A DNA stretch of 64,000 nt from Chlorella sorokiniana (taxonomy: Eukaryota > Chlorophyta > Trebouxiophyceae > Chlorellales > Chlorellaceae). The position numbers and the translations under genes are program-made. The notes under the pieces are model-generated. The model saw nothing but the letters and a program-made list of their open reading frames with translations. It was not told the DNA's origin and ran no database searches. Every line of letters starts with the position of its first letter. Position 1 is the stretch's first letter. This document shows, piece by piece, positions 13,749-25,765 of the stretch. Location: the NCBI GenBank assembly GCA_025917655.1, contig CP084620.1:2790001-2854000 (forward strand), read 5' to 3'.

Positions 13749-16700
13749 TCATGCCGGCTGGCGCTTCCCCGCAGACCCTTCCCTCTCCAACTGGGGGATT
13801 CCATTTCGCCCCCGTGCCTGCAGGCCCCCTGTCTCTGCCTCTATTGCCTCGGGCCGAGCAACAGCAGCCGCCAAAGTAACGTGCACATCCACCTGCCTGA
13901 CCAGCTCAGCTTGCGCTTCAGGCTCCGACAGCGGACCGAAGCCCTTGAGGCAAGGGACTGGGTTGACGGGCGGCAGGCCCGTGGCGGCACTGTACACGGC
14001 GTCAGCCACCGCCTTTGCCAGCAGCCAGGGCACCGCGTTGCCTGCACTTGGGGATTGGGAAGGGACTGGGCCAGCTCAGCATGACAGGCAACATTTCACG
14101 AGGCTCCACTCGAGCAGGCACACAAATCTCGCTTGCTTGCTTACTCCTGATTGATGTAAGACATCTCCATCCCGTGGCTCCCCTGCTCACCCACTTGCAT
14201 CGCCGCCTGGGACAGGCTGCCCAGCAGCTGCAGCCTGTCTGGGATGGACTGAGCGCGCTTTCGCTCCGCCACCGTCCACCACCTGCGGCACAGCCCGGCT
14301 GCAAGCTACGTAGGAAGCTTGATCGGTTGCAGGAAGTGTGATGCGCAAGTCGGGCAGAGGTCGACGGGAAGGATCGAGGGACCCGCCCTGAAGGTCCATC
14401 ACCTCGCCGCCGCTGGTGCACAAGGTGCAGACGGTTTCCCGGGCGGGGCGCCAGAGTACACGGCAGTGCAAGCCCCTATGTTCACACACACTGGATGTCA
14501 CACTTCTGCAGCTGCCACACAAGCATGGCCCCTGCCCCCGCTGACTAGTGCTGTTGCAGCAGCAGGGCACCTGGGCTCGTCTGGGTGCTGCGTGGCTTGG
14601 CCCCTGGCGGCACCGCCGCTCCAGCCGCGGTGGTAGTTGGCGCAGACGGTTGTGAAGGGCGCGTGGCGATCCACAGGCTCCGATCCTGAGGGCAGCAGGA
14701 CGCATCAACCGTAAGATGCAGCAGATCAAGCCGCAGGGGTGGCGTGAAGAACTGTGGGGCAGCTCCGCGACCGTGAGAGCGGCTGTGGAGGTGAGGCCAA
14801 GTGAAATGTGCAGGCAGGCAGGGCGGGGAGGCAGCAGCTCGGATCACCTCGCTCACACGGGCGCCGCTGGTGGTGGCTGAGGACCAGCGGCGGGCGCCCG
14901 CCGCATGTACTGCACGTACCTGCTCTGATCGGCGGCGGCGGCGGTGTACGGCAGGCAGGCGCGGCCTGCGGGCATGCTGCGGCCGCCGTCGCCACCCAGC
15001 AGCAGTGGCAGATCGTGGATAGCCTCATGCACTGTGACGGCCTGTGGGAGGCTGTCTGGCTGCAAGGGGAACAGGGGGCAGCGGCAATGTGAGGGGTCAC
15101 AAGCTTTGACAGAGGACATGTGCGCACGTTCTCAGGCGCATGCCAGCGTCAGCTGGAGGTGGCGCAGAAGCGGGGAAAGCTCCTCGCGGCTTGCCTTGCT
15201 CTGCATCCACAGCTGAGCCCAGCTCTCCAGGGGCAGCAGGCTCTCCTCGCGCACGCTAAATCCCAGCACCGCTGGCGGCCTCGAGTGCAGGTGGTAGCGC
15301 GGCGGCGGCGGCAGCGGCAGCTGGAAGCCGCGGCGCGCTGCAAAGATGAAGACGCGCTGCGAGCGGGGAGCACCTTTGCCAGGTCAGCTGGTGCATGCAA
15401 ACTTATGCCAGCAACTGCATACTGGAAGCGCAAGCTCTGGATTTATCCAGCATGAGTGCAGACAGGCGAGTTGTTTCCGGGCCCAGTCTTACCTCCCTGC
15501 GCTGCGGCACGCCGTAGTGGGCGGCGTTGAGCAGCCGCGCGTCCACTTGGTAGCCGCCCCGTAGCAGGCGGGCAAGCAAGGGCACCATGGGCAGCACTGC
15601 AGCAGGGCGGGTAGGGCTGGAGGAGGAGCCTCTGGAAGAAGAGGCCAAGCAGAGTTGCGCTTGGCAACCTAGCACAGAGCAGAACAGATAGCATGCTGCG
15701 GCACAGCCCAGGGCTGGATAGAGAAGCGATTGAAGGGCCCCTGCCCGCCTGTGATTGAGCCCTTGCTCCCAGCTGTGCCTTGGTCCTCCTCCACCTCGCT
15801 TTCTTCACCGTCACCCTCCTCGTCCTCGCCATTCACATCGCCGTCCTCGGGCTCCTCTGCCTCTGGGGCTTCTTCTGCACAGTCCTGCCCCTTGCGCGGC
15901 CGCTTGGCGGGCCGGGGGTTCCTCCAGGGGCAGGCGCGTGCGCAGCAGCTGCGGCACCTCCTCCAGAGTGAAGAAGGCGGGCTGGAGCCGCTCCACTGCC
16001 TCCGCCACCTGCGTGGAACAATACCCCGACTTGAGACTACTGACTACTGTTTACTACTTTTTACTAACTACTGTTTCTTTGAACGATAATGTCGATGTTC
16101 TTATCCCTGTCTTATCCCTCAGAGTCTGAAGCAGGGTTTCAGAGGGATCACCGCCGCCGGCCAGCCGGCACAGCCCAACAAGACGAAGCTGCTGCCAGCT
16201 GGCTGCCTGTGGCGGCACCTCCCCACCTGGTCCAGCAGCACCACCATCTCCTGGCGGTACCGCTCATAGCACCGCTTGCGGTTGCGCTGCGACAGGGACC
16301 GGCAGGGCGGGCTGGCGTGCAGGTAGGCGACGCTGCCAGGCTCTGCGAGGCGGGGATGCAAGCCGCGGGTTGGTCGGCAGGGAGGCCATGCGTCTCCCGT
16401 CACGTGCTTGCAAGCTGTCCGCCCTACCCAGCCAGCCTTCCTGGCCAGCCCGAAGGGCGGCCAAGAACTGCTCCAGCGGCGCATCATCGCTGCCCGCCCC
16501 GGCACGTTTGCGCAGAAGGAGGAGGCGGCCACCGGGTCCTGCTCCACCCCCAGCACCGGCACGAAGCCGGCGGCGGCTGCTGCATCGGAGACCTGTTGTT
16601 TTTAGGGTGGAGGTGGAAAGGGGGCGACTGTCATGAACCAGGCACCGGATGCACAGCAGTGCCAAGACGGCTCTTTGTCGTGGAAGTCATCCCCGGCCAG

Positions 16701-18346
16701 AGCATACAGTGCAGAGATGCCCAAGTGCAGAGCGTGCCGCACCGTTCCCAAGCCGGCAAAGAGGTCCACCATTTGGAGGGGCCGGTCTGCTGGCAGGGTG
16801 GCAGGGCCGCTGAGTGGGCTGTGGTTCCTACATGGCTCAGCCTCCCAGCGCAGCAGGCTGGAATCATAAGAGTATCGGAACCAAAAGCAGTCGGGCGGCG
16901 CTCGAAGTCCTGCACAAAGCAAATGCCAGCGTTGGCTGGGTGCGGCAGCGCAAAGGCAGGTCGTTCAGGGTGAAGTCCCAAGGGGCGCTGGCAGTGGTAG
17001 AAAGCACGGCGGGCAGGTGGCCCACCATCAGGTTTGCAATCTCGTGTCGGTGCTTCAACGTGCAGGGGCGCAGCAGGCTCGTCACAGGGTTGAGGTTGCT
17101 CTCGGTCTTCTCATCTGCTCATCGGTGGGCACGGCATTGTGAGGCAGCCTGGACGGCATGCACAAGCAGTACTTCACCCAAGAGGCAAACCCTTTTCTCT
17201 CACTCAGTATCAGGTGTGCCCTCGTGGCGGAGGAGGTTTCAGCGCCTTTGAACACCTCCCGCCGCCCGCGCATGTCCTCATCAGCCAAGCACCTCGGGTC
17301 TGGCCCGCGTGCGAATATGTCTTCCCACCAGTAGCACCAACATGGCAGCACATATCCCACAACGCTCATCCTACGACACACAGAAACAGCGCGGGCAAGC
17401 GCAGCGGGTTGACAAATGTGTGTGGGTGACTCGCCGCACACCAGCCAGCACGCACTAAATTTGTTAGCAGAGCGCTCGCCTCAAACAGGGCATGGATGAG
17501 CAGCAGGGCAACGTGGTTCAGCTGGGGGTCATTTGGACGCGGGAACGTGATCTGAGGAGAAGGGCGGGGGAGATGGCTTTGGTTGCAGCAACACGCGGAC
17601 GTGCAGGCGTCTGCGCAGCTCGGCAGGAGGCGGGGCATTGAGGCAGGAGAGCAGCAGGCACCCCATCTGCTGGCCCTCTGCCCGATCTGCATGCAGCCTT
17701 CTCAGCACCCACACAAGCCCCTGCCGGATCCACTGCTTCGACAAAAACAAGATGCGCAGCGTGTGGCCACACCCGTATGCGTGCACTCATGTGCGCACCA
17801 GAGCAGGCTCCCCACGCGGAAGGTGTGCCGCCTAGCACGAGGACGGCCTGGTGCAGCTAAAAACGACACTGACTGGTGGAAGCGACGGATGCAGAGGCTG
17901 GGGGTGCAGGCGCGCACGTCTTGCCTGCACTGGAGGGTGGGGGAGGCGTGTATGTGTGGAGGGTGCTCAACATATTGCAGGTTGGAACAATGCGCAATAT
18001 GATGAATGCCATCCACAGTGCAGCTCATGCATGCCCGCTGGTCTCCCCTGCAACAACAAACAGCTTGCCTGTCCTCCGCTTCCAGGCCCCATTCCAGAGC
18101 TGAGGCCTCCTGAGCTGCCAGGAGGGCTTCGAAATCCTCGTCAGGCAGCCCCTTTGGCTTTTCTTGCTCGGCTGCAGGCTCTTCCATTGCTGCAATTGAC
18201 ACGCTCATGCCGACGCCGACGCCACATCCCTCCTGCTTGCACACCAGCCGGCCGGGGCCCTCCCACAGCACCTCCGCTCCCTCCTTGTACGAGCCAGCCA
18301 GCAGTGGTCTGCGCCTGTCCATGGGCCAAAGGCTGCCGCCTTCCAT
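13749..18346 (-). CDS. C5 cytosine-specific DNA methyltransferase
   Basis: Nuclear enzyme family that moves a methyl group from S-adenosylmethionine to cytosine C5. Motifs occur in the usual order: motif I MVDLFAGLGTVRHALH (about 16780); the acidic ribose-contacting end GFVPVLGVEQDPVAASSF (about 16550); motif IV with the catalytic Cys in HASPPCRSLSQRNRK (about 16290); motif VI at PAFFTLEEVPQLL (about 15985), where the usual Glu-Asn-Val reads Glu-Glu-Val; motif VIII NAAHYGVPQRRE (about 15515), followed by RVFIFAARR (about 15350); the recognition region DRHAPFTTVCANYHRGWSGG (about 14660); and motif X GNAVPWLLAKAVADAVYSA (about 14025). The stop is at 13749. A frame slip lies after FCANVPG in a G run. 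Upstream of motif I the exons are unclear; RREVFKGAE and an exon opening at ATG 18346 (MEGGSLWPMDRRRPLLAG) may belong to an N-terminal BAH or other domain. The catalytic part is certain; the 5' end is not. Confidence 0.82.
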
Positions 18347-18420
18347 CGTCAGCTATCCTGTACAGTGCGGTCAGTCCCATGAACCAGCGAGCCGGTCTGG
18401 ACAAGCGCTGCAAAATTGCA
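18347..18420. promoter_or_regulatory. Candidate 74-bp bidirectional promoter
   Basis: If the ATG codons at 18346 (-) and 18421 (+) are right, the two genes are separated by 74 bp that must hold both core promoters and 5' leaders. No TATA element is evident. The claim depends on the uncertain 5' end of the methyltransferase gene. Confidence 0.35.
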
Positions 18421-20707
18421 ATGCAGTCGGGTCTTGAAACGGACGGTAAGATTGCGCCACCACCGCAGATGGGACTACTCATGAGCAGCAGCAGTACTTC
18501 AACAATGCGCTGCTGGGCGGAGACCTGCCTGCCACGCCCTTCTGGCGCACCGTGCGTGATCGTTGTGCCCATCCAAGGTTGTTGCCAACGAGGGTGGAGC
18601 CACAGGAGGCACCCCAGCCATGTCTGCCACCAAGCACAGCGCGAAGGCAGGTTATCTCTGTCCCCACCCCTCCCTCAGGTGCTGTGCAAGCGCTGCCTGA
18701 GCAGGGGGGCCTTCACAGGAAGCCCAAGACAGGGTTGGGTGCTCAGTTGCCGCACTGGGGTGGGACAGCCGCCGCTCTCCTGCTCGCCTTCCCGCAGCTG
18801 CCATGATGCAGCTCCCCCAACCCAAAGGCGGCTCAGTCACTCGTTGCAGTTTTGATGCAGGCGAGAGAGCCTGGATGTTGTGGGGTTGGTGCAGAAGGAA
18901 GACCTGTACACCCAGGCCTACCTGGAATCCGTGACGACGGTGCACGAGCCGCCGCGCACCTGGTACGACCGCCTGGCCTGGTGGTGGCTGCTTGCAGGTG
19001 GGCCTGCCTGCCTTATGCTTGCTTGTGCTTGTGCTTATGCTTGCTGCTGCCAGGAAGACCGGCATGCGCATCTGCCAAAGACTGCACCGGAGTCCTGCCG
19101 GTGACTTTGGAAACGGCGGTTTTAGAGTTGTGAATGAAGCTCGTTCCGCGGCCTGTAGTGCGGATGCTTGTGGGGCTGCTGACAGGCACTTCGGGGGCAA
19201 CGCTGCTTCCGCCAGCGAGCGTCAGCTGGCACGCCGCGCCCAGCTCTTCTGCTGCGATGGGCAGGCCACCGCGCTGGCAGGCAAGCTTCTGGCTGGCTAA
19301 GTCGTTGCGAGCAATGAAGAGTGGGGCCTTGTGTACCCCGCGGTTTGCGACATCGCAATGCCATGTAGCCTCCTCAAACTGTTGCCTGTCCTGCAGCAGG
19401 CAAGACTCTCCGAGACTTTGTTGCCCATGGCAGCTCCCATGCCCCCGCCTCTCTGCAGCCGTGTGCGTGCTGCACGTTCGCTGCATGCTGACCAACCAGC
19501 CCGACAACGGCTGGGTGCACACCCTGGCAATGGAGGTGGAGTGCATGCGCTGCCAGCACGCGGGTGGGTGGGGCTTGGCACAGCACGCACAGCATGCCAT
19601 GCACAGAGGGATGTTGATAGAAGATGTAAGCACCTCATGTCTGCTTCAGCTCGCTTGCTAGCTGCTGTCGACAAGAACGGCCAGTCAGGATGCCCAACCG
19701 TTCTCCTGCATGCAGTGTGGACCCAGGTGGCGGCGCCCAGCTTGCTGGAGCGCCTGCTCGACCTCTTTGTCTGCGCCAACCTCTTCCTGCAGGCAACGTC
19801 GCCGTCGCTGCGCTCTGCAGCCTGCCTCGACCAGCATGCTGGGATGTTTACGCAACCTGTTGCGCCTCCAGCCAGTTGTCAGCCCCCGCCCCCAAACCAC
19901 ACCGCACCATCGCACTCACACGCGCACGCCCATGCACGCCAACATACACGCACACACTCTTGCAAGCCAACGCTCGTGCTCATACCCCGCCCCGGCCTGC
20001 AGTGCTGCGCTGTGTACGCTGTGTCCCCTTCCGTCATCCACGCCTACCAGGTCCACCGTGCAGAGGAAGACATGTGGTGGTGGGCCCACCGCGGCGCAAG
20101 CCAGCTGCACACGCCGGCTTGATAATTTCAGCTAGTAGACATTGCTCCTGTCGGATAGTTGGCTGGTAGTTGCCTGGCAGCCCCCTTCCAGGCAGGATCC
20201 TGCTGTCCGGCAACTCTTTGGCTGCAAGCTGCACTGCACTGCTGCCCTGCCTCCCCTCACCGCAGGCACACGACAATGCTGCAGATGCTGGAGCACCCAG
20301 GGCGCCTGCGCGGGTGGGAGAGCGCCGCCGCACCGCCGGCCGCGCGCGCCTACAAACGGCCTTCCTTCCTCCGCCACCCTCAAGTACGCGGATGTTGCTG
20401 CCCACCCTGCGTTTGCGTGGTCGCGTTCCTGCTTGATGCGCCAGTGCCAACAGGGGTGGCAGACAGGCAGCGTAACGATTCTGTTGCATGGCAAGGCAAC
20501 CAGGTCATTCTAGCCCTCGGAGCAGCCGTGAAACAAGTCGTGCCTGCTCACGCGCCCCCCCCTCCCCCCCCAAAGGGACGCCCTGCTGCGCATGAGAGCC
20601 GACGCAGCCAGCATCCGCCACATCAACCGAGTGATGGCGGGGCTGAGGCCCGGAGAGCCCACCCGGTGGCGGCGCTGCGCCAGTTCGGGAGCAGCAACAC
20701 GAAGTGA
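18421..20707 (+). CDS. Small membrane protein, unknown family
   Basis: Exons 18421-18445, 18469-18577, 18861-18997, 19459-19563 and 19716 to about 19793 join with matching phases. The protein begins MQSGLETDDGTTHEQQQYFN and continues LLGGDLPATPFWRTVRDRC, then VQKEDLYTQAYLESVTTVHE, a first hydrophobic segment around TWYDRLAWWWLLAAVCVLHV, the Cys-rich MEVECMRCQHAVW, and two further hydrophobic stretches (LLERLLDLFVCANLFLQ and CCAVYAVSPSVIHAYQ). The intron after FLQ appears to use a GC donor (CAG then GCAACG). A later donor inside GAC AT/GTGG joins to TTMLQMLEHPGRLRGW. The last exon near 20580 is open in two frames; one ends VAALRQFGSSNTK at 20707, the other reads ALLRMRADAASIRHINRVMA, so one base may be wrong. 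A TGTAA signal lies at 20801. Likely an endomembrane or plasma-membrane protein of about 300 residues; no family recognised. Confidence 0.65.
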
Positions 20708-20800
20708 AGGGCAGCGCCGGGCGTCTGTGCAGCGCAGCAACAACAAGAGTCCAAAGCAATAGCACAGCAGCCGCCGCTGGCCGATGATGCAAGCTCAATG

Positions 20801-20805
20801 TGTAA
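20801..20805 (+). terminator. TGTAA polyadenylation signal of the 18421-20707 gene
   Basis: TGTAA lies 94 nt after the stop. This pentamer is the usual green-algal poly(A) signal, so it supports both the gene end and the chlorophyte assignment. Confidence 0.5.
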
Positions 20806-20994
20806 GCGGCAGTGGGATTCGTTTCGTGGAAACTGGACTGTGAAACTTGTGCAGCAAAGCATCGGATGGATGACTCCTAACAATCTAGGGGCTGGCAGAC
20901 TGAGGAGACGTGCCCTCGTCCTGCTGGCGGCCGGCATGCAACTGCTGGCGTCACATGCACAGGCTCAGCTACTGGAGCGGCAAGCAGGCATAGT

Positions 20995-20999
20995 TTACA
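20995..20999 (-). terminator. TGTAA polyadenylation signal of CAP-H
   Basis: On the minus strand TGTAA lies 184 nt past the CAP-H stop, in a short AT-richer stretch typical of a 3' end. Confidence 0.45.
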
Positions 21000-21182
21000 A
21001 CAACAAAAGCTGAATTGGAGGGAGAGTAATGGTCGTGGCGCACAGGCGCCGCTGGTTGGCTCCGCTGGCTCCGCGGCAGGGTGCCGCTTGCGGGAAAACT
21101 GCTGTCGTTCGTCAGGCGGTACGGTCAGTGCGGGGGTGGGCAAGGGGAAGGCTCCGCTGCAGGCTGGCAGGGCGCTGGACGC

Positions 21183-24100
21183 TCACCGCTGCTGCTCCTG
21201 CTGCGGGATGTTGGAGATGTGCAGCTGGTCCAGCCCCGGCACAGACTGAATCACCAGGCCGTGCTCGTTAGCCAGATGCAGCACGCAGATGAAGCACAAG
21301 TGCACTGCGGCAGGGGGGCCCAAGGACGGCAGGCCAGAACACATTACTCGAGTGGCAGGCAGGTGCGTGGCGTCAACGCGAAGCTGCCACCTGCCGCGGC
21401 ACATGAAATCGGCTGCGCGTGGTCGGCCGAAGGCACACCGCTGCCCTTCACCTGACAAGTCCTCCAGCCTGCCGGCCGCGTTGCGCTCCGGGACGGTCGA
21501 CAGCACGTCCTGCGGATGGTAGCAGCAGCGGGGGGCACAGCAGAGCCAGCGGGTGAATGCATGCACAGCGCAGAGCCATCACAACACAGACTTGACAGAC
21601 TGCAGCAAAACCCTCTAGCATCCCTTGCACAAGCTTTCTGGACAGCCTAACACGGCATGCACAGCTCCATAGTTCTGTGCTGATAAAGCGAGGAATACAG
21701 GTAGGGGCTGGCCCTCCAATTGATATTCCGTGCTTTATCAGCAAAGAATTATGGAGCGGTGCAGGCTGTGCTGTGGAGGGCCAGCTCTCTCATGCTGTGC
21801 TGATAAGGGCAACGGAATGCAAGCACAGCGAAATCAGTAGGAGGGCCAGCCCCCACCTGGAACTGCAGCACGGTGTCGGGGCTGGGCGGCGCCGCGGCGT
21901 GCATGCCGCTCCACATCAGCTCCTTCAGCCCCCGCACGTCCACCTGCTTGGCGGCGCGGCTGTAGTTCACCTCCACCCGCTCCACGCGCCGCGTGGCCTG
22001 CAGGCAAGCGTACAAGGCCGAAAAGGCGTGGAGAATCTTCGGGAGAATCTCGGGAGCAACCGTGTGTGTGCATACGGTTGGTTGGGGGATGGTAGCAAAC
22101 CCCAAGGCGCCAAGGCGACGGAGGGCCGGGCAGCCTGCACTGCCGATTATCTGTCAGCGCAGCAGCACCGGGAGCCATGCTGCCATGCAGGATCGCCGTG
22201 GACCACGCCCGCCCGCCGCCCCCACCTGCACCATCTCCAGCTGCTCGCCCGCCATGCCGCTGAGCGCCTCGCCGATGTCGCCCCAGTCGCCGTCAAAGCC
22301 GCCGTCGCCGCCCACGTCGTCGTCATCGTCGTCGTCAAACCCTCCATCTGCGCGGGAACAGTGCAGGAGAAGAGTAGGAAACGGTCAGCTGGGAGCAGCT
22401 GGCTGAGAGCCAGCAAAGGCAAGCGCCGACACAGCAGGAAGAGAAGGACTGCCACATAATATCACAGGCCAGCCGGGAGCTCCATGCAGAAAGACGCAGC
22501 CCCCGAAGCCAGGGCGTCCCCGCCAGCCCAGCAGCAGGAGGGACACCCACCGGCGCCGAAGCCGCCAAAGTCGCCGCCGTCGTCAAACGGCGGCGCCTCG
22601 CCGCCGCCGCCGCCGGCCTCGCCGCCACCCTTGGCCTCCGCGGTCGGCGGCGCCGCAGCGATGATGGCGTTGCGGGGCGCAGCGCATACCTGTTCAAGTT
22701 CTCCACCTTGTAGTGGTGATCCTCGGGCAGGAGCGTCTTGGCGGCAGGCTTGGCGCGGCGCGCGCGGCGGCCCTGCGCGGCAGCAGGTCAAGGTGGGCGC
22801 AGCAGCGGCGGCACCCGCCTCCTGCTGAGCCTCCTCCATGAGGGCCACAAAATCCAGCGGGTCGTTCTTCCGCCTGGGGGATACCAGATTGGAGTGAGAG
22901 ATTGAGCGAGATGAGATAAGCATTGCCGCCCTGAACGTCAGCATGTAGTGATGCAGCAGCGGGCAGCCCTGCGTGGCGCTGTCATGCAGCAGCAGCCGCG
23001 CAGCCCTGCTCCCATGCATCCCGCCACCTCACCGTGCCGTAGGCTTCTTCTTGGGTTTGGCGCCGCCCTCCCGCTGCCCTCCTCCTCTTCAGCGATGGGC
23101 TGCAGGCGGTGGGATGCAGCAGAGGGGGCACAGCGTAAGGCTGGCCACCTCTTCACATTCAAAGCATAGGCTGACAGCAGCAGGTTGTCTTGCCCAGACG
23201 CGGGACCCCGCTGGCCCGCTGTTGCCACCCCATGATAGCGTGGCTGACGGGACAGGCAGCGCTGTTTCTTGCTGGCATTGCCAGCCTGCCGGCGGCCTGC
23301 GCCTCACTGCCCAGCGCTCGCCTGCACTCAGCCACCCATGCCCCGCCCGCGGCTTTGATTTCAGCCCGGCATGCCCCCTCCTGCATGCTGCTGCTGCCAC
23401 CTGGCGCCCCCGGCACCACCCTGAGCCCCGCCTGCAGAGCCCACCTGCGGTACCGCACGGTACCTCCAGTGCGACGCCCCGCCCAGCCCTTGGCCCGCGT
23501 CACCATGCCGTTGCTGCCAGCCTCCATGAGCCACTGCAGCGCGTCCTCGCCCAGAGGCTCCGACCGCACGGCGGCGGCGGCCTGCAGCAGGGTGCAACAG
23601 CAGCAGGGCGTTGAGCAGCGCAGCTTTGACAGCCGCACAGGCCAGCAAGATGCAGCGCCGCACAGGCCCGCAAGATGCAGCGCTGCGCTGCGTCGAATGG
23701 ACAGGGCGGCCCCACCTGCGTGACGCCGCCCTGCTCAGCGCCGGCGGGCTCCGCATCGCCGCTGCCGGGGCCCCAGAGAGCTGCCCGCCGTCCTCGCCCT
23801 CCGAATAGTAGTCGTCGCCGCCGCCGCCAAAGTCCCCGCCGTCGTCGTAGTAGTCTGCGCATACGGGCGGCATGGGGGCCAGCTGCTGCTCTACCAACAG
23901 CGCCATGCATCCAGGCAGCGACAGGCGGGTCGCAGTACCAAGGCAGCGACAGGCGGGTCGCACACTGGTGCGACAGGCGGCATCATGGCAGCATGGCATC
24001 AACCAGCCAAGCGCCAACGCACCGTCCCCTGCGTCTGCTGGCCCTGGCGCCGCCACGTGCGCATACTCTGCTGCCACGCCCTCCATGCTGGCCTCTGGCT

Positions 24101-25423
24101 GCTCCCCTGCCCTGCCTCCCCGTCCTCGCCGCCATCCGCAGCCTGTGCATTGCCGTCGGCGCCGGGCGCCACGACTGCAGGCCGCGCCCACGACACCGGC
24201 GGCGCCGCATCGGCGGCCGCCGCCACCGCCACCACAAACTCCTCTGCTTCAGCGGCAGCATCCGCAGCCGGGGCTTCGTCCAGCAGCTCCAGGATGGCGT
24301 CCAGGGTTGGGGAGATGCGGCTGTCGCCGCTGGCCAGCTGCAGCGCCTCCAGCTGCGCCTGCAGGCCGCCCAGGCTGACGAGCGTGGTGGGGTCGGAGGG
24401 CGGCGCGCTGTCCAGCGCCCGTTCCGGCACGTCCATGGAGTCAAACACGATGTCGCAGCCGCAGTAGACGCTCAGGTTGTTCAGCAACAGGCCTGCAGGG
24501 GCGGGGCAGGCGTGTGGGCACTGGTGGGCAGCCTGTGGGCAGGGGCGCGAGCGCAGCAGGCGCAGCGGGCCTGCTGCAGCCGAGGCAGACACGCGGAACA
24601 GAGCACACACACTCTTCCTCTCCAGCAGCTGTTCCGTCGGTCTACTAAACAGCAGCAAACCGGCGCAAGGGCGCGCGCCGCGCCCAGGAAGCGCTGCTGC
24701 TGCGAGCTGCCTGCGCCGGCGGCCGCGCACCCTGGCGCCGCCCTCGTCAAACTGCGCCGAGGTCTTCTGGAACAGCGGGTCCACGGTGAAGGCCAGGTCG
24801 AATTTCTTGACGTTCAGGGCCTCCAGCGAGGCCTCCAGGGTGGCCTCAGGGTTGAGCTCGTGCGTGCGCCGCCGACGCTTGCCGGCCTCCTCGCCGTCGT
24901 CCACGCCGCCGTCGCCCAGCTCGCCGACTGCATGCAGCAGTCGGAGGTGAACGATGCCTTGAAACAACGGCTGCTGCTGTGAAAAGATTCAACTTGTAAG
25001 CAGCAAAAGAGGGACACCCATGGAACGGAGAGCAACGGCAGCGCAGCGGCGGTGCATGCCATCGCCGGCGCGGCAGGCCGCGGTGCACGCACCCTCCTCG
25101 TCCTCTGTGTCCTTGGAGGCGCGGCCCAGGCCGCCCAGGATCTTGAAGGTCTCCGTGTGCACGCTGTCCACGCGGTAGGAGTAGATTTTCACGCCCGCGT
25201 CGAGCGTCACGCTGGCGCGCTGGAAGTTGGTCTGCTGCCCACCCTCCTCCCGGATCAGGTCGGGGAGGTGCTCGATCAGCGGCAGCGCCCAGGTGTTCTG
25301 GGGCGTGATTTTGTTCTCGGAGGCCATCTTGAGGCACTGCCCGAGCATGTTCTTGAGCTCGCCCGGGCTGAAGGCGCGCGGGGCGCCTAGCCCCGCATTC
25401 TCCTTGTCTGCTACGGCTTCCAT
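21183..25423 (-). CDS. NCAPH: Condensin complex subunit 2 (CAP-H, kleisin)
   Basis: Kleisin subunit that bridges the SMC2 and SMC4 heads of condensin I for mitotic chromosome compaction. ATG 25423 opens MEAVADKENAGLGAPRAFSP, then the conserved N-terminal block ITPQNTWALPLIEHLPDLIR and ASVTLDAGVKIYSYRVDSVH, ETFKILGGLGRA. Further exons carry LNVKKFDLAFTVDPLFQKTS, LLLNNLSVYCGCDIVFDSMD, an acidic centre with DYYDDGGDFGG, KNDPLDFVALMEEA, HHYKVENLNRYAL, another Asp-rich stretch, VEVNYSRAAKQVDVRGLKEL and the C-terminal winged-helix end FICVLHLANEHGLVIQSVPG, closing at 21183. The order matches animal and plant CAP-H throughout. Some exons slip frame (for example at VRYRRWALQAG, near 23440). The intron at about 21570-21860 contains an inverted-repeat element. 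Confidence 0.92.
21649..21772. repeat. Foldback (MITE-like) inverted repeat in a CAP-H intron
   Basis: The core arms 21664-21689 and 21732-21757 are 26 bp each and match at 24 of 26 positions as inverted copies; a weaker match extends them about 15 bp outward on each side. The 42-bp centre contains a 20-bp stretch (21698-21717) that is an inverted copy, 19 of 20, of 21840-21859, which is the 5' splice junction of the same intron. The pentadecamer-like pieces TGTGCTGATAA and GGAGGGCCAGC recur a third time at about 21775-21807. No clear target-site duplication is visible. Confidence 0.8.
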
Positions 25424-25765
25424 GGCGCCCAACGTCGCGCTGATGCGGCTGCGAGCTCAGTGCAGGCCCATAGGGTGTTGACAGCTGCTCGCAGATAGGC
25501 TGCCTTTAGAGGGAACCGCGGGTTCGCAAAGCCGTTGGCAGTAGTCGCATATGCAACAGGAGCGACAGGTTCACAAAACAGCGGGAGGCGAAGAACCGCA
25601 GTACAGTGATGGAGGTACCTCGGCTGTCAAAACTGCGCCCAGCTGCGGCAGGCGCTGCCTCCCACCTGCCTGTAGGTGGTGCGGTGCCCCTAGTCGAATA
25701 ATTTTCGACGGCCCCACGGCGCCATAGCTGCCGCCAGCCAGTGCCGCCACTTGCAGCGCCCGCCA
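25424..25765. other. Intergenic between CAP-H start and HAD hydrolase stop
   Basis: About 340 bp with no gene. Both neighbours are on the minus strand, so this is the CAP-H promoter plus the HAD 3' flank. I see no TGTAA signal for the HAD gene here. Confidence 0.5.

Noticed and set aside
18141-18346. Treating the methyltransferase N-terminal exon as a separate small gene
   Set aside because: No stop or poly(A) signal separates it clearly, but the link is weak; it is kept as a possible 5' part with reduced confidence.
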